A stretch of DNA of 64,000 bases from NCBI RefSeq assembly GCF_023983475.1, contig NZ_CP092713.1:1364001-1428000 (forward strand). Direction: 5' to 3'. The notes under the pieces were generated by a model. That model was not told the DNA's origin and did not search any database. It saw only the letters and a program-made list of their open reading frames with translations. The position numbers and the translations under genes were made by a program. Origin of the DNA: Aliivibrio fischeri ATCC 7744 = JCM 18803 = DSM 507 (GTDB taxonomy: Bacteria > Pseudomonadota > Gammaproteobacteria > Enterobacterales > Vibrionaceae). Positions within the stretch are counted from its first letter, which is position 1. Each line of letters begins with the position of its first letter. This document shows, in pieces, positions 9,326 through 21,746 of the stretch.

Positions 9326-10336
9326 TCAATAACCCTTTGGATTATTCGACTGCCAGCGCCATGTATCCGCGCTCATTTCCATTACATTGCGAGTCGCTTT
9401 CCAGCCCAATTCTTTCTCTGCTTTTTCAGTGCTTGCCCAACATTCAGCAATATCACCCGCACGACGTGGACACAAGGTATAAGGAACTGGCTTACCTGAA
9501 GCTTCTGCAAACGCCTCAACCATTTCTAAAACACTTGAGCCTTTACCTGTACCTAAGTTGTAAATATGAAGGCCTGATTTTTCACCCACCGCTTTTAATG
9601 CGGCAATGTGCCCATCCGCTAAATCCATCACATGAATGTAATCACGAACGCCGGTGCCATCTGGTGTTGGGTAATCATTACCAAATACAGACAGTGATTC
9701 ACGACGGCCAACAGCAACTTGTGCGATAAATGGCATTAAATTATTTGGGATACCTTGAGGATCTTCGCCCATAGTGCCAGATGGATGTGCGCCTACTGGG
9801 TTGAAATAGCGAAGTAAGGTAATGCTCCAATCGTTCTCTGCATCAAACAGATCAGAGAAACACTCTTCAACCATGTATTTACTGCGACCATAAGGATTGG
9901 TTGTCGCCCCTGTTGGTGAGTTTTCAGTAATAGGAACAATAGCAGGATCGCCATAGACGGTTGCTGATGAGCTAAATACGATGCTTTTTACATTCGCTTT
10001 TCGCATTGAACGAGCTAACACCAATGACCCATTTACGTTGTTGTCGTAATACTCTAGAGGTTTAGCAACAGACTCACCGACAGCTTTTAATCCCGCAAAG
10101 TGGATCACAGATGAAATAGAATGCTCAGCAAAAATACTATCTAGAAAGGCTTCATCACGAATGTCTCCCTGATAAAAGACAGGACGAATTTGAGTTAACG
10201 CTTCGATACGATCAAGCACTGCGACTTTGCTGTTTTCCAAGTTATCTAAAATGATTGGTTCAATACCTGCTTCAATCATTTGAATACATGTGTGGCTACC
10301 GATATAACCCATTCCGCCTGTTACTAATACTTTCAT
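9326..10336 (-). CDS. galE: UDP-glucose 4-epimerase
   Basis: Interconverts UDP-galactose and UDP-glucose with bound NAD+, closing the Leloir cycle and supplying UDP-galactose for surface polysaccharides. The 336-residue short-chain dehydrogenase-type protein has the Rossmann glycine motif GGMGYIGSHTC at residues 7-17, the SSSATVYGDP active-site Ser region near residue 125, and the catalytic pair in YGRSKYMVE near residue 150. It is the promoter-proximal gene of the operon. Its promoter region is shared with the divergent symporter gene and contains GalR-type operators and a CRP site, so galactose induction with catabolite control is expected. Confidence 0.98.
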   Translation of the reverse strand: MKVLVTGGMGYIGSHTCIQMIEAGIEPIILDNLENSKVAVLDRIEALTQIRPVFYQGDIRDEAFLDSIFAEHSISSVIHFAGLKAVGESVAKPLEYYDNNVNGSLVLARSMRKANVKSIVFSSSATVYGDPAIVPITENSPTGATTNPYGRSKYMVEECFSDLFDAENDWSITLLRYFNPVGAHPSGTMGEDPQGIPNNLMPFIAQVAVGRRESLSVFGNDYPTPDGTGVRDYIHVMDLADGHIAALKAVGEKSGLHIYNLGTGKGSSVLEMVEAFAEASGKPVPYTLCPRRAGDIAECWASTEKAEKELGWKATRNVMEMSADTWRWQSNNPKGY

Positions 10337-10356
10337 GATTAACTCTTCCTGCTAGA

Positions 10357-10373
10357 TTTTAGTAAAGTTTACC
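10357..10373. promoter_or_regulatory. Degenerate GalR-like half-spaced site near galE start
   Basis: TTTTAGTAAAGTTTACC contains GTAAA-G-TTTAC, which is the core of the two perfect operators upstream with one base missing from its centre. It lies only 21 bp before the galE start. The odd spacing makes function uncertain; it may instead belong to the TTTAGTAAA sites seen in the ebg cluster. Confidence 0.3.
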
Positions 10374-10410
10374 AGTGCCTTTAAAATAATATCGTGATCA
10401 GTTTCAAAAA

Positions 10411-10426
10411 ATGTAAACGTTTACAT
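10411..10426. promoter_or_regulatory. GalR-type operator, galE-proximal
   Basis: ATGTAAACGTTTACAT is a perfect 16-bp palindrome with the central CG typical of LacI/GalR-family operators (core TGTAAACGTTTACA). It lies 75 bp upstream of galE. The regulator gene itself is not in the window. Confidence 0.85.
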
Positions 10427-10539
10427 AAAAGCAAAAAAACCACATAAATACAACTAATAAAATCAGCAAACCACAATATAACCAAACAAAAACAGCAACT
10501 TAAAAAATAACAAAGAAAATAATACCATTTGTAACATTT

Positions 10540-10555
10540 TGTGACAGCTATCACC
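10540..10555. promoter_or_regulatory. CRP-cAMP site in the gal divergent promoter
   Basis: TGTGACAGCTATCACC matches the CRP consensus TGTGA-N6-TCACA except for the last base. It lies between the two GalR-type operators, 67 bp upstream of the symporter start, a suitable place for activation of both divergent promoters. Confidence 0.7.
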
Positions 10556-10564
10556 ACCATGAAA

Positions 10565-10582
10565 ATTGTAAACGTTTACAAT
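10565..10582. promoter_or_regulatory. GalR-type operator, symporter-proximal
   Basis: ATTGTAAACGTTTACAAT is a perfect 18-bp palindrome with the same core as the site at 10411-10426. The two centres are 155 bp apart, which would allow looping as in the E. coli gal operon. It ends 39 bp before the symporter start. Confidence 0.85.
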
Positions 10583-10621
10583 CCAACTTCAAATCAAAAC
10601 AATAAGTGGTAGGTTAATACA

Positions 10622-12253
10622 ATGTCTCATGTAGAAAATGGATTAGGTATTGTCGACATCATCGTTTTTGCTCTCTATGTAGCAATCATTATTGGCGTTG
10701 GCCTCTGGGTATCCAGAGATAAAAAAGGCTCTCAAAAAAGTACAGAAGATTATTTCCTCGCAGGGAAATCGCTACCTTGGTGGGCAGTTGGTTCATCGTT
10801 AATCGCCGCTAATATTTCAGCGGAACAATTTATTGGAATGTCAGGCTCTGGCTTTTCTATAGGTTTAGCGATTGCTTCCTATGAATGGATGGCAGCACTA
10901 ACCTTAATCATTGTTGGTAAGTATTTCTTGCCTATTTTTATCGATAAAGGCATCTACACGATTCCAGAATTTGTAGAAAAACGCTTTAACAAAAACTTAA
11001 AAACCATTTTGGCGGTATTTTGGATTTGCTTGTATGTCTTTGTAAACCTAACCTCAGTTCTATACTTAGGCGGCCTTGCACTGCAAACGATCCTTGGTAT
11101 TCCACTCATGTATTCTATTATTGGCTTAGCATTATTTGCATTGGCCTACTCTATTTACGGTGGGTTATCAGCGGTTGTTTGGACTGACGTAATTCAAGTA
11201 TTCTTCTTGATCCTTGGTGGTCTATTAACCACTTACATGGCTGTTGATTTCATCGGTGGTACTGACGGTTGGTTTAGTGGTTTATCAAAAATGGCGACAG
11301 CCGCACCAGGCCACTTTGAAATGATTTTAGATCAAAGTAATCCTCAATATATGAACTTACCAGGTATTGCCGTTCTTATTGGTGGTCTATGGGTTGCAAA
11401 CCTATATTACTGGGGCTTTAACCAGTACATTATCCAACGAACATTAGCGGCTAAATCTATTGCGGAAGCTCAAAAAGGGATTATTTTCGCTGCTTTCTTA
11501 AAATTACTCGTGCCATTCCTAGTCGTCGTTCCGGGGATCGCAGCTTACGTAATTACCACTTCTCCAGAGCTAATGTCGCAACTTGGAAGTATTGCAACGT
11601 CCAACGTTCCTACGCTTGCTCATGCAGATAAAGCTTATCCATGGCTAACACAATTCTTACCTGTTGGATTTAAAGGTATTGTATTTGCCGCATTAGCCGC
11701 AGCAATTGTGTCGTCATTAGCTTCAATGCTGAACTCAACAGCTACCATATTCACAATGGATATCTACAAAGAATTTGTTGGTAAAAAAGCAGGCGATCAC
11801 AAGCTTGTAAATGTGGGTCGTATTTCAGCTATCGTGGCTTTAGTTGTCGCTTGTTTAATCGCTCCAATGCTAAGTAATCTTGGTCAAGCATTCCAATATA
11901 TTCAAGAATACACAGGTTTAGTAAGCCCAGGTATCTTGGCGGTATTCTTACTAGGTCTATTCTGGAAAAAAACCAACAGTAAAGGTGCCGTTATTGGTGT
12001 AATAGTATCAATCCCATTTGCACTGTTCTTAAAATTTATGCCATTAAACATGCCGTTTATGGATCAAATGCTATACACACTTCTGTTTACTATGGCAGTG
12101 ATTGCATTCACGAGTCTAAGTTACTCAGATCATGATGATGATCCTAAAGCTATCGCATTAGACTCTTCCATGTTTGCGACAGAACGTAATTTTAATATTG
12201 CCGCTTACGTTGTTGTGATTATTCTTGCAGTGCTGTACTCAGTATTCTGGTAA
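10622..12253 (+). CDS. sglT: Sodium/galactose symporter (SSS family, vSGLT type)
   Basis: Inner-membrane symporter using the sodium gradient to import galactose or glucose. The 543-residue protein follows the Vibrio parahaemolyticus vSGLT sequence closely along its whole length, as I remember that protein. The sugar-contacting residues known from its structure are at the same numbers here: Gln69 (AEQFIG), Glu88 (SYEWM), Asn260 and Tyr263 (WVANLYYWGFNQY) and Lys294 (AFLKLLVPF). The pattern of 14 membrane segments is intact. The ATG at 10622 gives the same N-terminal register. It is transcribed divergently from galETKM through a shared region with two GalR-type operators and a CRP site, so uptake and catabolism are probably induced together. 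Confidence 0.96.
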   Translation: MSHVENGLGIVDIIVFALYVAIIIGVGLWVSRDKKGSQKSTEDYFLAGKSLPWWAVGSSLIAANISAEQFIGMSGSGFSIGLAIASYEWMAALTLIIVGKYFLPIFIDKGIYTIPEFVEKRFNKNLKTILAVFWICLYVFVNLTSVLYLGGLALQTILGIPLMYSIIGLALFALAYSIYGGLSAVVWTDVIQVFFLILGGLLTTYMAVDFIGGTDGWFSGLSKMATAAPGHFEMILDQSNPQYMNLPGIAVLIGGLWVANLYYWGFNQYIIQRTLAAKSIAEAQKGIIFAAFLKLLVPFLVVVPGIAAYVITTSPELMSQLGSIATSNVPTLAHADKAYPWLTQFLPVGFKGIVFAALAAAIVSSLASMLNSTATIFTMDIYKEFVGKKAGDHKLVNVGRISAIVALVVACLIAPMLSNLGQAFQYIQEYTGLVSPGILAVFLLGLFWKKTNSKGAVIGVIVSIPFALFLKFMPLNMPFMDQMLYTLLFTMAVIAFTSLSYSDHDDDPKAIALDSSMFATERNFNIAAYVVVIILAVLYSVFW

Positions 12254-12260
12254 TCTTCTC

Positions 12261-12326
12261 TAGCCTCATCCAATGATGGGGCTATTCATATTAATTATCA
12301 GTTGGTTGCAATTAATATGAATAGCC
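12261..12326 (+). other. Two overlapping, mutually exclusive RNA hairpins
   Basis: Hairpin A pairs TAGCCTCATC (12261-12270) with GATGGGGCTA (12275-12284), one G-U. Hairpin B pairs 17 bases at 12280-12296 with 12310-12326 perfectly (arm begins GGCTATTCAT), with a 13-nt loop. The segment GGCTA at 12280-12284 is used by both, so only one can form. No T run follows, so this is not a simple terminator. It lies between the symporter gene and the CBS/DUF294 gene and could tune their relative expression or protect mRNA. Confidence 0.6.
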
Positions 12327-12393
12327 TGCAATGTTTATTAGGCATAACCTCATTATCAATCAAAATAGACCGTAATAAGAAGGTATGAACAAT

Positions 12394-14253
12394 ATGAATA
12401 ATGAACTCCTCCCGAATATTGTTTCCTTCTTACAAACAATACCTCCTTTTGATTTACTGCCACAAACAGCACTCAATGATATTGCTCAAACTGTCGATAT
12501 CTTATTACTTGGTCCTGAAGAAACCATCTCTCATGAAGATAACGCCACCCATCTCTATATTATTCGTACAGGTGTAGTACAACAGAATAATCTTGATGGA
12601 ACATTGCGTGCCAAACTAGGCTCTGAAGATATCTTTGGTTTTAACCTACAGCAAAATGACTCAGAGTTTGGCTATTCCATTTTTGCTATAGAGAATACGC
12701 TTCTTTATCGCTTTGATTACACCTCATTAATGGCAACTGTAGAGGCTTATCCTCAAGTTGCTTCATCTCTTGCTTTAAGTTTAAAAACGCGTTTGCGTGC
12801 ACAGGATAGTAAACAAGACAACCAACAGCATGCGCATCAAAACTACCTTCGCCCTAACAGTGATATTGCGGATTCAACCATAGCGATTGCCTCTCCCATG
12901 GATACCATTCAAGCAGTTGCTCATCAAATGCGTAATGTCGTTGGCGTTTCGTGTGCTTTTATTGTCGATGAAAACAAACGTCTAATTGGGATGATCACCG
13001 ATAAGGACATGACGAAACGTGTGGTTGCTCAAGCAAAAAATGTTCATGACCCTATCTCCTCGATCATGACTCAAGAAATTCATACCGTATATGAAGATGA
13101 CTTGGTGATGTCAGCTGTTCAATTGATGATGAAGCATAATATTCAAAATATTCCTGTGCTTAACCATCAAAAGCAGGTCACAGGCTTCATCACCCCACAA
13201 CATTTAATTCAAAATGACAGTGTTCAATCTATTTTTTTACTGGATAAAATTCGTCACGCTGATTCCATCTCGACATTAATTGATTTATCCAAACACAGAA
13301 GAACTGTGTTTCAGGGAATGATGGAGAGCAATTCATCGCCAAGTATTATTGGGCAAGTATTGAGTATGATTTATGATGCATTTACGTATCGGTTAATCGA
13401 ACTTGCCATTGAACAATTCGGTCAGCCACCTTGTAAATTTACATGGATCGTCGCGGGCTCTCATGCTCGAAATGAAGTTCATTTAGCATCAGATCAAGAC
13501 AATGCCATTATCCTTGCAGATGATGCGACAGAATCCGACAGAATCTATTTTAATCATTTCTCGATGTACGTGTGTAAAGCACTCTCAGAATTAGATTACA
13601 CCTTATGCAAAGGTCGCTTTATGGCAGCTACACCGAAATGGTGCCAAAAAGCAGAGATCTGGCAAGAATACTACCGCAAATGGAGTAATAACCCTGAATA
13701 CGAATTATTACTTAATCTCAATGTATTTTTAGAAATTCGTCCAATTTATGGTGATGAAGCACTCTTTGAATCGGTTGATTCCTGCCGCCATGAACTGGTA
13801 AGCAATAATATGCAGTTAACCGTAGCTCTGGTACGTAATGCATTAAGAACTCGCCCACCACTGGGCATCTTTAAACATTTGGTATTAGAAAAAGATGGTA
13901 ACAATAATAAAGTGTTGAACATCAAAAAAGCCGCCATTTCTTGTATGGTTGATTTCATCCGTATTTATTCACTACTGCAAGAAGGTACTGCATTAAATAC
14001 CACAGAGCGCATGGAATTTTTACACCAAGTTGGTGTTCTTAACGATTCAACATATCAAGATCTCAATGAAACTTATCATTATGCAAATCGCTTGCGTTTC
14101 CAACACCAATTAAAAGCAATTCAAAATGACACTCCCATTGATAGTCAACTACAGCCTGATTTATTTGGTAGCTTTGAACGTCAGCATTTAAAAGATGCGT
14201 TTCGTATCGTTTCAAACTTTCAAGAATTAATGAAAATGAAATTTGGTGTCTAG
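12394..14253 (+). CDS. cNMP-binding/CBS/DUF294 putative nucleotidyltransferase
   Basis: About 619 residues in four parts: an N-terminal cyclic-nucleotide-binding-like beta-roll (about 1-140), a tandem CBS pair (about 155-275, with DENKRLIGMITDKDMTKRVV and HQKQVTGFITPQHL) that normally senses adenosine nucleotides, a DUF294 nucleotidyltransferase domain (GSHARNEVHLASDQDNAIIL near residue 355, giving the G-S-x-x-R and D-Q-D pattern), and the DUF294 C-terminal helical domain. The reaction is unknown; the fold resembles GlnD/GlnE uridylyl- or adenylyltransferases. I prefer the ATG at 12394 because the Shine-Dalgarno AAGAAGG ends 10 nt before it but only one nt before the ATG at 12385. The exonuclease gene follows after 3 bp. 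In related bacteria this pair commonly sits beside an actP-type SSS transporter; here the neighbour is the SSS galactose symporter. Confidence 0.88.
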   Translation: MNNELLPNIVSFLQTIPPFDLLPQTALNDIAQTVDILLLGPEETISHEDNATHLYIIRTGVVQQNNLDGTLRAKLGSEDIFGFNLQQNDSEFGYSIFAIENTLLYRFDYTSLMATVEAYPQVASSLALSLKTRLRAQDSKQDNQQHAHQNYLRPNSDIADSTIAIASPMDTIQAVAHQMRNVVGVSCAFIVDENKRLIGMITDKDMTKRVVAQAKNVHDPISSIMTQEIHTVYEDDLVMSAVQLMMKHNIQNIPVLNHQKQVTGFITPQHLIQNDSVQSIFLLDKIRHADSISTLIDLSKHRRTVFQGMMESNSSPSIIGQVLSMIYDAFTYRLIELAIEQFGQPPCKFTWIVAGSHARNEVHLASDQDNAIILADDATESDRIYFNHFSMYVCKALSELDYTLCKGRFMAATPKWCQKAEIWQEYYRKWSNNPEYELLLNLNVFLEIRPIYGDEALFESVDSCRHELVSNNMQLTVALVRNALRTRPPLGIFKHLVLEKDGNNNKVLNIKKAAISCMVDFIRIYSLLQEGTALNTTERMEFLHQVGVLNDSTYQDLNETYHYANRLRFQHQLKAIQNDTPIDSQLQPDLFGSFERQHLKDAFRIVSNFQELMKMKFGV

Positions 14254-14256
14254 CAC

Positions 14257-15036
14257 ATGCCTGATAAATCATTAACGAACAAAAATATCATCGCTCATAT
14301 GATGGAACTATTCTCCAATCGTCATCCATTGCATCGCCTAGAAGAGCAGAGACAAGCATTAATCGAACAAAACTTAGAGTTACCTAATTATTTAGCCCGT
14401 TTTCTTAAAGCACCTTACCCAAGTCCTAAAGAAAACAGTAATGATATGGCGTTCACTGTAGTGGATTTTGAAACCTCAGGGCTAAATCCGAAAACCGATC
14501 ATATCGTGAGCATTGGTTGGGTTCATATTATTAATGGCGTAATAAAACTCAATAGTGCCCAGCACCATATCATTAATGAGCCAATCTCAATAAATGCAGA
14601 AAATGAACGTGAAGAAAGAGATCATACTGCCCGTTCATTGCATCACATTTTACCTGAGCAACAAAAAATGGGTATTTCACTCGAAGAGGCAATGGAGTGT
14701 TTCTTTTCGAATTTACCTAGCAATATTCTTGTTGTTCATGGAGCAACCATTGAGCAGCGGTTTTTAGAGCAATTTTTCCTTTCTCTGCAATTGCCAAATT
14801 TGCCTATAATTTGGTTAGATACCCTTAGAATTGAACAAAATACGATTCAACAAAACCGTTATCAAAGAGATTTCCGTTTATTTTCTCTCAGACGTCAATA
14901 CAAGTTACCAGACTACCCCGCTCATCACGCTTTAGTCGATGCTATTTCAACTGCTGAGCTTTTTTTAGCTCAAAAAAAACGTCTATTTAATCAAGCGATT
15001 GCCCCAATAGGCTTCCTATATCAAAAATCCCAATAA
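14257..15036 (+). CDS. DnaQ-like 3'-5' exonuclease (DEDD family)
   Basis: A 259-residue protein with the proofreading-exonuclease motifs: Exo I VVDFETSGLNPKTDHIVSIG (Asp and Glu metal ligands, near residue 68), Exo II around VVHGATIEQRFLEQ near residue 160, and Exo III HHALVDAISTAEL near residue 225 with the His and Asp of the DEDDh type. An N-terminal extension of about 60 residues precedes the nuclease fold. It resembles the epsilon subunit of DNA polymerase III but is not DnaQ itself. It is translated 3 bp after the DUF294 gene and the two form a conserved pair, so a shared nucleotide-related function is likely but unknown. About 100 bp separate it from ebgR. Confidence 0.88.
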   Translation: MPDKSLTNKNIIAHMMELFSNRHPLHRLEEQRQALIEQNLELPNYLARFLKAPYPSPKENSNDMAFTVVDFETSGLNPKTDHIVSIGWVHIINGVIKLNSAQHHIINEPISINAENEREERDHTARSLHHILPEQQKMGISLEEAMECFFSNLPSNILVVHGATIEQRFLEQFFLSLQLPNLPIIWLDTLRIEQNTIQQNRYQRDFRLFSLRRQYKLPDYPAHHALVDAISTAELFLAQKKRLFNQAIAPIGFLYQKSQ

Positions 15037-15040
15037 CAAC

Positions 15041-15071
15041 TAGAGTAAAAATTTAGTAAAAACCATATTTA
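15041..15071. promoter_or_regulatory. TTTAGTAAA half-site upstream of ebgR
   Basis: TTTAGTAAA at 15052-15060 lies 79 bp before ebgR and matches one half of the inverted elements found before ebgA, the second ygjI and ygjK. The second half is poorly conserved here, so autoregulation is only suggested. Confidence 0.35.
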
Positions 15072-15138
15072 AGTATCAAAATCATCATTTATTAAGTAAC
15101 ATAAAGCCAATATTATAAAATTAAAGGCTGGAGGATGA

Positions 15139-16134
<996 letters not shown>

Positions 16135-16163
16135 AATTTTCCAATAAATTTACTACCAACATT

Positions 16164-16191
16164 AAGCAGCGTTTATGGCGTTGCTTTTTTT
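16164..16191 (+). terminator. Terminator after ebgR
   Basis: AAGCAGCG at 16164-16171 pairs with CGTTGCTT at 16179-16186 (one G-U) around a 7-nt loop and is followed by a run of T. It separates ebgR from ebgA. Confidence 0.85.
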
Positions 16192-16383
16192 ATATTAATA
16201 ACTAGACCCTCTTTTACGCCCTCTACCCTTTTCGAACACATCTTCACCACTTTGCTCTTATATCATCCAAAAGCAGCCATTTAAGTTAATGAATTGTATC
16301 AATACACTTGATTAACGTTACCACGCTCACAAAGCTCAGTTCATTATGTGACCAAGTTAAAAGTAAAAGAATTTACCGATTTG

Positions 16384-16404
16384 TTTTACTAAAACTTTAG
16401 TTAA
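16384..16404. promoter_or_regulatory. Probable EbgR operator upstream of ebgA
   Basis: The core ACTAAA-AC-TTTAGT, extended on both sides to TTTTACTAAAAC and TTTAGTTAA, forms an inverted repeat with a 2-bp centre, about 82 bp before ebgA. The same half-site occurs before other genes of the cluster. In the 351-bp gap from 16135 to 16485 the only other feature I can support is the ebgR terminator. Confidence 0.6.
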
Positions 16405-16455
16405 TATCTTTTACCAGAGAGTTATTTACTACGATTTATATTTACCTATTTATAA

Positions 16456-21644
<5,189 letters not shown>

Positions 21645-21665
21645 TTAATATACTTAGCACCACCT

Positions 21666-21698
21666 AAAGATCCGTGAATAATATTCTCGGATCTTTTT
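21666..21698 (+). terminator. Terminator after first ygjI-like gene
   Basis: AAAGATCCG at 21666-21674 pairs with CGGATCTTT at 21688-21696, followed by T residues. Confidence 0.88.
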
Positions 21699-21746
21699 CT
21701 ATTTATCAACTACGTTTAGTTATAGGTAAATGATAAATGGTGCATT

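Noticed and set aside
12280-12326. Rho-independent terminator after the symporter gene
   Set aside because: The 17-bp stem is long but is followed by TGCAATG rather than a T run, and has a 13-nt loop, so it is reported as an RNA structure instead.
16337-16356. CRP site upstream of ebgA (TTATGTGACCAAGTTAAAAG)
   Set aside because: Only the left half matches the consensus; the right half lacks TCACA.
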